From assembly GCA_963707445.1 (NCBI GenBank), contig CAVPPW010000003.1, positions 1 through 64,000 on the forward strand: a stretch of DNA of 64,000 bases. Reading direction: 5' to 3'. Below, piece by piece: positions 56,904 through 64,000 of this stretch (position 1 is its first letter; each line of letters starts with the position of its first letter). Made by a program: the position numbers and the translations under genes. The notes beneath the pieces were generated by a model. The model saw only the letters and a list, made by a program, of their open reading frames with translations. It was not told the DNA's origin and made no database searches. The DNA comes from JALORV01 sp963707445 (GTDB lineage Bacteria; Pseudomonadota; Gammaproteobacteria; Burkholderiales; Burkholderiaceae_F).

Positions 56904-57831
56904 ATGCATAGACGGGATCTCCCCGTATCGCTCGATCTGCTGCTCGGTTTCGAGGCCGCGGCACGATCGCTTTCGTTCACGTCCGCGGCCGCGCGAACTC
57001 CATCTGACACAGTCGGCGATCAGCAGGCAGGTGCAGCAGCTCGAGGAGCAGCTGGGCGTGAAGCTGTTCGAACGCCGCACGCGCGCGCTGGTGCTGACCG
57101 AAGCGGGCGATCGCTACTACCGCGACGTGTCAAAAGCGCTGAACCAGTTGCGCGAGGCGACTGTCGCGATACGCGCGCAAACGGCGCCGGTCGTGCGCGT
57201 GACGACGACGCTGACCTTCGCCTCGCAGTGGCTCGTGCCACGGCTGGCCTCATTCCAAAAGGAGCATCCGGAGATCGCGGTGCACGTCGTCGCCGACAAC
57301 ATAGTGCGCGACCTCGAACGAAATTCACTCGACGTTGCGCTGCGCTATTGCCCGGCGGAGGCGGCCGGCCCCAATGCCGAACGACTTTTCGGTGAGCAGG
57401 TAGCGCCGGTCGCCGCGCCCGCCCTTTTAAAAGGGCTGCAAATACGCGGCGTGGAAGACCTGCTGCGGTTGCCGCTGATCGAATTCGAGGATACGAGCGG
57501 CCTGGCACCGTGGCTGTCCTGGAAAGTCTGGTCCGAAGCGATGGGGATCGCCCGACCGCACATGAACAGTGGACTTTCGTTCAGTCATTACGACCAGGTC
57601 GTGCAGGCCGCCGTCTCGGGACAGGGTGTTGCGCTGGGTCGCTTTCCGCTGCTCGACCCGCTCGTCGCTGAGCGGCGCCTCGCGCTGCCGCTGAAGGGCC
57701 GGCAGTACGCGACGCTCGCGCGTCGCGCCTACTGGCTGGTCACCGCCGCAGCGGCCGCGCAGCGCCCGGAGGTCGAGACCTTTTGCGCGTGGATGCGCGA
57801 CCAGGTATCGGCGCAGATCGCGTCAACCTGA
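56904..57831 (+). CDS. LysR-family regulator, GcvA-like (one frameshift)
   Basis: 308 residues after correction. HTH SLDLLLGFEAAARSLSFTSA and LHLTQSAISRQVQQLEEQLG, then FERRTRALVLTEAGDRYY. The effector domain starts VVRVTTTLTFASQWLVPRLA, the GcvA-subfamily form. An extra base near 57000 (GCGC before GAA) splits the HTH. Divergent from the DUF2917 gene. Confidence 0.88.
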
Positions 57832-57961
57832 ACCAAGTCGTACTGACGCGAGGGCGCTGACGCCCGCAACCTTCGCCGTCACATTCATCGCTGACTGCTG
57901 GACACCGACTCCGAATCGGCCTTCGCGCACCGCAGCCTGGCGATGCGGAGGCTGTGCGCCG

Positions 57962-58384
57962 TCACTCGACCGGCGGCGCGTACACAGGCTGCGCGTAAGT
58001 AATGATGTTGAGCCACGCGCCCTGCGGATCGCCGATCACCGCGAAGCGGCCGACGCCGGGGATATCGGCCGGCCCGTGCAGCAGACGGCCGCCCAGCGCC
58101 TTCGCCTGACGGGCGCATTCATCGACGTCGTTGACGGTGACATAGCAGCACCAGGACGGCGGCATACCGCCGGCCGCGGCTTCGGGCGGCATCTTCATGA
58201 TGCCGCCGACCGAAGTGCCCTCGGTCTTGACGACGTGATAGTCGCCTTGCGCCATCGGCATTTTCTCGAGGGTCCAGCCAAAGAGCTGCTGATAGAAGCT
58301 CAGCGCGGCCTGCGGGTCGCTCGTCATCAGTTCGCTCCAGCTGAACGCACCATGTGTCTTGTACGCGTCCATCGTGCCCTCCAT
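57962..58384 (-). CDS. VOC (glyoxalase-fold) family protein
   Basis: 140 residues: GAFSWSELMTSDPQAALSFY, QQLFGWTLEKMPMAQGDYHV, GIMKMPPEAAAGGMPPSWCC and GRFAVIGDPQGAWLNIITYA, the two-motif VOC arrangement of small PF00903-type proteins. Substrate unknown. ATG 58384, or 58372 (MDAYK), is the start. Confidence 0.85.
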   Translation of the reverse strand: MEGTMDAYKTHGAFSWSELMTSDPQAALSFYQQLFGWTLEKMPMAQGDYHVVKTEGTSVGGIMKMPPEAAAGGMPPSWCCYVTVNDVDECARQAKALGGRLLHGPADIPGVGRFAVIGDPQGAWLNIITYAQPVYAPPVE

Positions 58385-58690
58385 TGCGCATCTGTGCCGC
58401 AAACGCAAGTTTAGGGTGACGCGGAAAAGTTTGCGCCGCTATCAAGCCGCAGGCGCTCGGGTTGTGACCGCGTAAATTCGCCTGCCACATTTCACCGACA
58501 TCCGATGCGCACCGGCTAGCCCGTCTGCATTGCCGCACAGGCACCAGGGTTGCCCGCATCGCGTACTCAGGACCGGGAAAAGGGAAAGACGCCGATGCCG
58601 CAGCGCGCGTGCGGAACCGCGCAGACATGGCAGCAAGGCGCCTAGACTGCTGGCCCGGAGCGCCGTATTGCCCACACCCTGAGTAGTTCG
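58385..58690. other. Intergenic region without a supported gene
   Basis: 306 bases between the divergent VOC and GNAT genes. Only reading frames antisense to neighbours or with atypical composition are open. I see no terminator, repeat or operator-like palindrome. Confidence 0.4.
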
Positions 58691-59287
58691 ATGGATTCGC
58701 TTGCCGTCACGGTCCGACCGCTGACTCCGTCCCGCTGGCGCGACCTCGAGGCTGTGTTCGGGGCACGCGGCTGTTCGGTCGCGCGTGGCTGCTGGTGCAT
58801 GTTCTATCGTGAAAGCGGCCGGCAGTCCGTGCCGGCCGGCACTCGTCTTGCCGACCTGCGGCGGCGGCGGATGCAGACGCTCTGTGCGGCGGGACCGCCG
58901 CCAGGACTGATCGCCTATGCGCAAGGCCAGCCGGTCGGCTGGGTGACACTCGGCCCGCGCCAGGATTTCCTGCGGCTCGCCCGCTCTCCCGTGATGAAGC
59001 CCGTCGATGACGCGCCGGTGTGGTCGGTCGTCTGCTTCGTGGTTCCGACGGAGTATCGCAAGCGTGGCGTCGCCGCCGCGCTACTGGAGGCTGCGGTGGC
59101 GTACGCGGCCCGGCGTGGCGCACGCGTTGTCGAAGCCTATCCGGTCGACCGCGCAACGCGTGCTCCGGACGATGCGCTCTGGTTTGGCACGAAGTCGATG
59201 TTCGACAAGGCAGGCTTCACCGAAGTCGCGCGTCGGCGGCCTCAACGGCCGGTGATGCGCATCGAACTGCAAAAGTCGGCGCGCTGA
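58691..59287 (+). CDS. GNAT-family N-acetyltransferase
   Basis: 198 residues. ARGCWCMFYRESGRQSVP with a Cys/Trp-rich start, YAQGQPVGWVTLGPRQDFLR, then the acetyl-CoA binding core VVCFVVPTEYRKRGVAAALL and AYPVDRATRAPDDALWFGTK. Acceptor substrate unknown. Convergent with the sigma factor gene. Confidence 0.85.
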   Translation: MDSLAVTVRPLTPSRWRDLEAVFGARGCSVARGCWCMFYRESGRQSVPAGTRLADLRRRRMQTLCAAGPPPGLIAYAQGQPVGWVTLGPRQDFLRLARSPVMKPVDDAPVWSVVCFVVPTEYRKRGVAAALLEAAVAYAARRGARVVEAYPVDRATRAPDDALWFGTKSMFDKAGFTEVARRRPQRPVMRIELQKSAR

Positions 59288-59352
59288 ATCGGCGCGACAG
59301 GACGCCGGCCGCGTGCGCCCCCGGCGGTATACCGACGCTGTAGCGATGCGGA

Positions 59353-60664
59353 TTAGTGGGCTCGCCCCGCGGCGCGCTGCACGCATTCGGCCGCCCGCCG
59401 CGCGAGCAGCAGCTGTTCCGTGCGGTTGCGCGTCATCGACGCGGCCCGTTCGAATTCCCTGCGAGCTTCGTCGAGCTTGCCGAGCTTGAACAGCAGGTCG
59501 CCGCGCACGCTCGGCAGCAGGTGATACTGCGCAAGCTGCGGGTCGGCGCGCAGCGCGTCAGCGGCTTCGAGCCCGGCTGCCGGGCCGTAGGCCATCGACA
59601 ACGCGACCGCGCGATTCAGTTCGACGATCGGCGACGGCGCAGTCTGCGCCAGTGCGTCGTAGAGCGCGACGATGCGCGGCCAGTCGGTTGCATCAGACGT
59701 CGGAGCGCGCGCGTGACACGCCGCGATCGCCGCCTGCAGCGCATATGGCCCGAGCCCCGGGCCCCCGGCGCGCTGCACCAGCGCTTCAGCATGTTCGAGC
59801 GCCGCCAGGCCGCGGCGGATCAGAAGCTGGTCCCAGTGCGAGCGGTCCTGGTCGAGCAAGCAGGATCGGTTCGCCGCCCGGCGCGGTCCGCGCCCGCAGC
59901 CGCGACGCCTGTATCTCCATCAAGGAGACGAGGCCGTGCACTTCGGGTTCGTCCTGCGCGAGGCCGGCGAGGATGCGACCGAGTCGCAGCGCTTCGTCGC
60001 ATAGTGCGGGCCGCATCCAGTCATCGCCGGCGGTGGCGGCATAGCCTTCGTTGAAGATCAGGTAGATCACCTCGAGGACCGAGGCGAGCCGCGCCGCGAG
60101 TTCGGCCGGCGCAGGCACCTCGAACGGCGCGCGCGACTCGGCCAGCGTGCGTTTGGCGCGCACGATCCGCTGCGCGATCGTCGGTTCGGGCACGAGAAAC
60201 GCGCGCGCGATCTCGTCGGTGGTCAGGCCGCCGAGCAGCCGCAGCGTCAGCGCCAATCGGGCCTCGCGCGAGAGCACCGGGTGGCAGGCGATGAAGATCA
60301 GCCGCAATAAATCATCGCCGATCGGCTCATCAAAGGCGCGCTCGATGGCTGCGTCCAGGTCCGGCGCAGCGTCGATCAGCTGATTCTCGATTTCGTAGGT
60401 GAGAGCGTCAGCCTTGCGCGCGTGCAATTCGCGGCGCCGGATCAGGTCGATGGCGCGATGCTTCGCGGCCGCGGTGAGCCAGGCCGCGGGGTTGTCCGGA
60501 ACGCCGCTTGCGGGCCACTGCTCGAGCGCGGCGACGAGCGCGTCCTGCGCCAGCTCCTCGGCCAGGCCGACGTCGCGAAGCACGCGCGCCAGCGCGCCGA
60601 TGATGCGGGCCGACTCCATGCGCCAGACCGCTTCGATCGTGCGATGGATCGCGTCGGTCGTCAT
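59353..60664 (-). CDS. ECF sigma factor with C-terminal TPR-like extension (ECF42 type; one frameshift)
   Basis: 436 residues after correction. Sigma region 2: RMESARIIGALARVLRDVGL, AEELAQDALVAALEQWPASG, PAAWLTAAAKHRAIDLIRRR. Region 4: LLGGLTTDEIARAFLVPEPT with IAQRIVRAKRTL. The long C-terminal half (DUF6596/TPR-like, IVELNRAVALSMAYGPAAGL, HLLPSVRGDLLFKLGKLDEA) marks the ECF42 group, whose genes are typically beside DGPF/YCII proteins, as here. An extra base near 59858 (CTTG before CTC) splits it. No anti-sigma gene is present, as usual for this group. Confidence 0.9.
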
Positions 60665-60686
60665 GCGCCGCGCGACCCGGCCCGGC

Positions 60687-61040
60687 TCAGGTGAAGCACG
60701 GGCCGAGCTCGCGCACTTCGACCGTCGCCCAGCGCGCAGCCGGGCATTCGGCCGCGATTTCTACCGCCTGCGCGCGGGTCGGAACGTCGAGCAGAAAAAA
60801 GCCGCCCACCATTTCCTTCGCTTCGGCAAAAGGCCCGTCGACGAGCGTGCGTCGGCCGCCGCGCTCGCTGACGCGCACGGCGGCCTCGTCGCTGCGCAGC
60901 GACTGCGCCGCGACGAGTACACCGCGCGCCTTCAGCCCGTCGGCGAATTGCAGCATGCTGTCGTAGAGTCCGCGGCCCTCGTCTTCGCTGCGCTCGCGCC
61001 GCTGGCCCACGGGCTCGACGATCAGCAACATGTAGCTCAT
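60687..61040 (-). CDS. YCII/DGPF-domain protein
   Basis: 117 residues: MSYMLLIVEPVGQRRERSED, LKARGVLVAAQSLRSDEAAV, LVDGPFAEAKEMVGGFFLLD with the DGPF motif. Directly upstream of the ECF42 sigma gene on the same strand (22 bases), the standard partnership. Its biochemical role is unknown. Confidence 0.9.
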   Translation of the reverse strand: MSYMLLIVEPVGQRRERSEDEGRGLYDSMLQFADGLKARGVLVAAQSLRSDEAAVRVSERGGRRTLVDGPFAEAKEMVGGFFLLDVPTRAQAVEIAAECPAARWATVEVRELGPCFT

Positions 61041-61050
61041 GATTTCCTCG

Positions 61051-61464
61051 TCAGCTGGGGACGGTGACCATCCAGCCGACGCCGAAGCGGTCGGTCAGCA
61101 TCCCGAAGCACGGTGACCAGAAGGTCTTGCCGAGCGGCATCGTCACCTTGCCGCCATCGGCGAGCGCGTCGAACATGCGACGCGCCGCCGCCTCGTCCTT
61201 CGCAGTCAGCGACAGCGAAAAGCCGTTGAACTGCGGCTTGCCCGAGCAGAATCCGTCCGACAGCATGACTTCGGTGTCGCCAAGCTTGAACGAGGCGTGC
61301 ATCACCTTGTTCTCGCTGCCCGGTGGCAGCGTGCCCGGAGGCGGCGACTCGGGCGCCTCGCGGTTGCGCATCAGCATGCTGACCTGCGTGCCGGTCGCCT
61401 TGGTGTAGAACGTCAGCGCCTCCTCGGCGCGGCCTTCGAAGAAAAGATAGGGTTGCACGTTCAT
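61051..61464 (-). CDS. VOC protein of the PhnB type
   Basis: 137 residues: MNVQPYLFFEGRAEEALTFY, GSENKVMHASFKLGDTEVML, FDALADGGKVTMPLGKTFWS and FGMLTDRFGVGWMVTVPS, the PhnB/glyoxalase-like pattern. It lies in the sigma/DGPF operon. Confidence 0.9.
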   Translation of the reverse strand: MNVQPYLFFEGRAEEALTFYTKATGTQVSMLMRNREAPESPPPGTLPPGSENKVMHASFKLGDTEVMLSDGFCSGKPQFNGFSLSLTAKDEAAARRMFDALADGGKVTMPLGKTFWSPCFGMLTDRFGVGWMVTVPS

Positions 61465-61479
61465 CGGGTGTCCTTTCAG

Positions 61480-61965
61480 TCAGCGTGCCGCGGCCTGCAA
61501 CGCGGCAATGTCGATCTTCTTCATCTTCATCACGGCGGCCATCACGCGATCGGCGTTCGGCCCGGTCATCAGCTGCTCGATGATGCTCGGCACGATCTGC
61601 CATGACAGTCCGTAGCGATCCTTGAGCCAGCCGCACTGCTGTGCGCGCGCATCGCCGCCCGCGCCGAGCGTGTTCCAGTAATGGTCGACTTCCTCCTGAG
61701 TGTCGCAATTGACGACGAACGAGACCGCCTCGGTGAACTTGAACACCGGGCCGCCATTGAGTCCCATGAACGCCTGGCCGTCGAGATCGAAGGTCACGAC
61801 CATGACCGAGCCGGCCGGCCGCCGATGCACCTCGAATCCCGCTTCGCCATAGCGCGAGATCGTCTTGATGCGCGAGTTCGGGAAGAGCGAAACGTAAAAG
61901 TTCGCGGCGGGCTCGGCCTCGCTGTCGAACCACAGGCAAGGCGTGATGCGATGGATGCGTGCCAT
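61480..61965 (-). CDS. VOC protein (PhnB / 3-demethylubiquinone methyltransferase-like fold)
   Basis: 161 residues: ITPCLWFDSEAEPAANFYVS, LFPNSRIKTISRYGEAGFEV, TFDLDGQAFMGLNGGPVFKF, AVSFVVNCDTQEEVDHYWNT and CGWLKDRYGLSWQIVPSIIE are hallmarks of this PhnB-like group. Despite old annotations it has no methyltransferase fold. Same operon. Confidence 0.9.
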   Translation of the reverse strand: MARIHRITPCLWFDSEAEPAANFYVSLFPNSRIKTISRYGEAGFEVHRRPAGSVMVVTFDLDGQAFMGLNGGPVFKFTEAVSFVVNCDTQEEVDHYWNTLGAGGDARAQQCGWLKDRYGLSWQIVPSIIEQLMTGPNADRVMAAVMKMKKIDIAALQAAAR

Positions 61966-61974
61966 GGCAGTCTC

Positions 61975-62415
61975 CTAAGCGGTCTGCTTCTGGGCCTTCG
62001 CGCGGCGTTCCATCTCGGCGCGCTGCCGCTCTTCCTGCTCGCGCAGTTCCGGCGTGAATTCAGCGCCGAAGTCCTCGGCCTCGAATACCGGCCGCAGTTC
62101 GAGCTCGGCGCCGCCGTCAAATGGGGCCCGCTTGATCCATTCGACCGCCTCTTCCAGCGACTTCACCTGCCAGAGCCAGAATCCGGCGATCAGTTCCTTG
62201 GTCTCGGCAAACGGTCCATCGATCACCGTGCGCTTGCTGCCCTCGAAGCGCACGCGCTTGCCGCGCGCTGTCGGGTGCAGTCCCTCGCCCGCGAGCATCA
62301 CGCCGGCCTTCACCAGTTGCTCGTTGAAGTTGCCCATTGCGGCCAGGACTTCCTGGCTCGGCATCTGCCCTGCTTCGGATTCCGCATTGGCCTTGACGAT
62401 CACCATTACACGCAT
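61975..62415 (-). CDS. YCII/DGPF-domain protein with charged C-terminal extension
   Basis: 146 residues: MRVMVIVKANAESEAGQMPS, LVKAGVMLAGEGLHPTARGK, VIDGPFAETKELIAGFWLWQ (DGPF), then a helical Glu/Arg-rich tail (TPELREQEERQRAEMERRAK). First gene of the sigma/DGPF operon. The TGCTCCTTGAG region (minus: AAGGAGCA) supplies its ribosome site. Confidence 0.9.
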   Translation of the reverse strand: MRVMVIVKANAESEAGQMPSQEVLAAMGNFNEQLVKAGVMLAGEGLHPTARGKRVRFEGSKRTVIDGPFAETKELIAGFWLWQVKSLEEAVEWIKRAPFDGGAELELRPVFEAEDFGAEFTPELREQEERQRAEMERRAKAQKQTA

Positions 62416-62528
62416 GACTTGCTCCTTGAGTGGGTGCGCGGGCTAAAACTGGCCCGCGTAATGTGACGTCGAATGAGAGTTGCAGCAATCGACAAACCCT
62501 CATCGTCCGCGGTGTTACGGCGTCGGCT

Positions 62529-62786
62529 TCAGCCGCCGCTCAGCGCCTGCACGATGCACACTTCGTCGGTCGGCCGAACCGCAAGGCCGAGGTCGAAGGT
62601 CGGCTCACCGTTGACGAAGAAGCGGACATGGCGCCGCATGCGGTCCTGCTCGTCGATCATCCGGAAGCGAATGCCCGGATACTGCCGATCGAGGTCGGTC
62701 AGCAGCGCGCCGAGGGTTGCACCTTCGGCATCGACATGCGCGCGACCGGTATACGACAGCAGCGGACTCGGGATCAGGACCTTCAT
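62529..62786 (-). CDS. MoaD/ThiS-family ubiquitin-like protein
   Basis: 85 residues: MKVLIPSPLLSYTGRAHVDA, TLGALLTDLDRQYPGIRFRM, VRFFVNGEPTFDLGLAVRPT and a C-terminal ALSGG double glycine as required for thiocarboxylation or adenylation. It starts 8 bases after the stop of the BNR-repeat gene, a pairing seen in related genomes. It need not serve molybdopterin. Confidence 0.85.
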   Translation of the reverse strand: MKVLIPSPLLSYTGRAHVDAEGATLGALLTDLDRQYPGIRFRMIDEQDRMRRHVRFFVNGEPTFDLGLAVRPTDEVCIVQALSGG

Positions 62787-62794
62787 CGAGTCAC

Positions 62795-64000
62795 TTACGC
62801 CGGTTCCGCGATCTCCACCGAGTAAATTTCGGGCAGGTGCCGCGCGATGCACTGCCACTGGGCGCCTTCGTCGCGGCTCATCCACAGCTCGCCGCCCGAC
62901 GTACCGAAATACAGTCCCACCGGGTCGCGCGCGTCGCCCGCCATCGCCTGCCGCTTGACTGTCCACCAGGCCTGCGCCTCGCGGCATGCCCTGATCCTGG
63001 CGCTGCCATGTCTTGCCGCCGTTGCGGGTCCTGTACACCGCCGGCCTGCCGTCGATGCTGGTGCGCGGCCATACGGTCTGACCGTCCATCGGCAACACCC
63101 AGCAGGTGTCATCGTCGCGCGGATGCACGACCATGTTGAAGCCGACGTCGCCCACGGTCTTCGGCATGTTGCGGCCGATGCGCACCCAGGTGTTCGATGG
63201 ACGATCGATGCGGTAGATGCCGCAGTGATTCTGCTGGTACAGGCGGTCGGGGTTGCTCGGGGCAACACGAATGCAGTGCGGGTCGTGCACCGTCGGGTCG
63301 TTCTTCGGAAAGCCCTCGACGACGTCGAGCCCATCGATCAGCAGACTGAACGTCTGGCCGCCGTCGGTGGACTCGTGCACGCCGCCGCCCGACATGCCGA
63401 GATAGATGTGCTTCGGGTCACGCGGGTCGACGATGATCGAGTGCATCTTCGGCCCGTCGGGCGTTCCGTCCTGCACCGTACCCATCCACGCGATGTACCG
63501 CGGATCATCGTTGATCGGCGAGGCGCCGCGCCAGGTGACACCGCCGTCGTCACTGCGGAACAGGCCCTGTGGCGATGTGCCGGCATACCAGACCCCGGGC
63601 TCGTTCGCGTGCGCCGGTGTCAGCCAGAAGGTGCTATCGACGACTCGGCCCTTGCCGTCGTCGCGCTTCGCGAACGCGGGCGGCTGCTGCGCCTCCTTCC
63701 AGGTCTTGCCGAGATCGGTCGAGCGGAAGACGGTCGGCCCGAGGTGGCCGGTCTTGGCGGCGGCGAGCAGCGTGCGTCCGTCGCGTGGATCGAGCACGAC
63801 ATGCTGGATGATCTGGCCGAGAAAGTGCGGCCCATCGATGCGCCAGTTGCGCCTGGTCGCGTCGCCGTGGAACAGCCACGTGCCCTTGCGCGTCGCGACG
63901 AGTACGGTCGGACCGCGCTTGGCCGGACTTCGCGTCGTGCGCCGCGCATTTTTCTTCGTGCTGCGCGTTGCGGACTTTCTGATGCGGCTGGCAGTCCCTT
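62795..64000 (-). CDS. BNR/WD40-like repeat protein, sialidase fold (runs off the right edge; one frameshift)
   Basis: Beta-propeller protein with repeated Asp-box-like units: VFRSTDLGKTWKEAQQPP, GLFRSDDGGVTWRGASPI, GVHESTDGGQTFSLLIDG, AVYRTRNGGKTWQRQDQG and LWMSRDEGAQWQCIARHL. The open frame continues past 63797 (GPTVLVATRKGTWLFHGDAT) with a Lys/Arg-rich segment up to the window edge, so the N-terminus is missing. One extra base near 62985 (CCGC before GAG) splits it. No sialidase catalytic residues could be identified. Confidence 0.87.

Noticed and set aside
522..63000. Programmed +1 frameshifting or quadruplet-codon decoding
   Set aside because: The four-letter strings are of many kinds (GCGC, GAAG, CTTG, TCAG and others), with no common slippery sequence, stop codon or structure nearby. 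No single suppressor tRNA could read them all. One-base losses also occur.
1..64000. tRNA, rRNA, riboswitch or replication origin
   Set aside because: I looked for cloverleaf-like segments, rRNA-conserved stretches, cobalamin-riboswitch features upstream of icmF and DnaA-box clusters, and saw none that could be supported by eye.

Overview
The window is a GC-rich chromosomal segment of a betaproteobacterium, most likely Burkholderiales. The reasons are codon use dominated by G/C in third positions, a fused B12 mutase (IcmF) of the Cupriavidus type, PF04392-type substrate-binding proteins beside a GAF hybrid kinase, a TAXI-TRAP transporter with fused permease, and a LigD/Ku/MerR-TPR group. I saw no rRNA, tRNA, CRISPR array, intact insertion sequence or prophage gene.

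Layout. (1) 31-7077: small secreted protein, CusC-CusB-CusA copper/silver efflux system with a CusF domain fused to the end of CusB, then DsbB. (2) 7264-8221: secreted protein of 24-residue repeats. (3) 8311-15706: FAD amino-acid dehydrogenase, class III aminotransferase, TAXI receptor, fused TRAP permease and ornithine-cyclodeaminase homologue, which look like an amino-acid uptake and catabolism set. (4) 15725-22215: SRAP protein, HtrA/MucD protease, an OmpR-type two-component system, DedA and a BON protein. Three direct-repeat boxes of the PmrA/QseB type lie upstream of the protease. (5) 22445-30704: a DUF3563-like small protein, a LysR regulator, and an RND multidrug efflux operon (membrane fusion protein, pump, outer-membrane lipoprotein) divergent from its TetR repressor, with a palindromic operator between them. 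(6) 30822-34120: icmF, preceded by a second palindrome. (7) 34278-43717: housekeeping and small hypothetical genes, including gnd/gntK for gluconate metabolism and a PASTA membrane protein. (8) 43796-51150: a signalling cluster of two tandem substrate-binding proteins with no ABC permease or ATPase, a hybrid histidine kinase, a truncated second copy of its sensor domain, a remnant of a third binding protein, a NarL-type regulator, and a shared GGTCCCG motif. (9) 51152-56410: DUF72, LigD and Ku (non-homologous end joining), and a MerR/TPR protein. (10) 56433-64000: regulators and an ECF sigma factor with C-terminal TPR-like extension beside YCII/DGPF and VOC proteins (ECF42-type set), then MoaD-like and BNR-repeat proteins; the last runs off the edge.

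The most unusual feature of the raw sequence is its frameshifts. Several dozen interrupt otherwise well-conserved genes (cusCBA, repeat protein, icmF, hybrid kinase, ligD, ku and others). Nearly all can be written as one extra base that turns a codon into a four-letter string whose third and fourth letters are alternative wobble bases (GCGC, GAAG, TCAG, ACAG). A rarer class is one missing base in a G or C run. Correcting them restores exact reading frames and normal family lengths. I therefore read these genes as intact and the shifts as consensus artefacts, possibly two alleles both written out. Coordinates for such genes are the corrected full extents.
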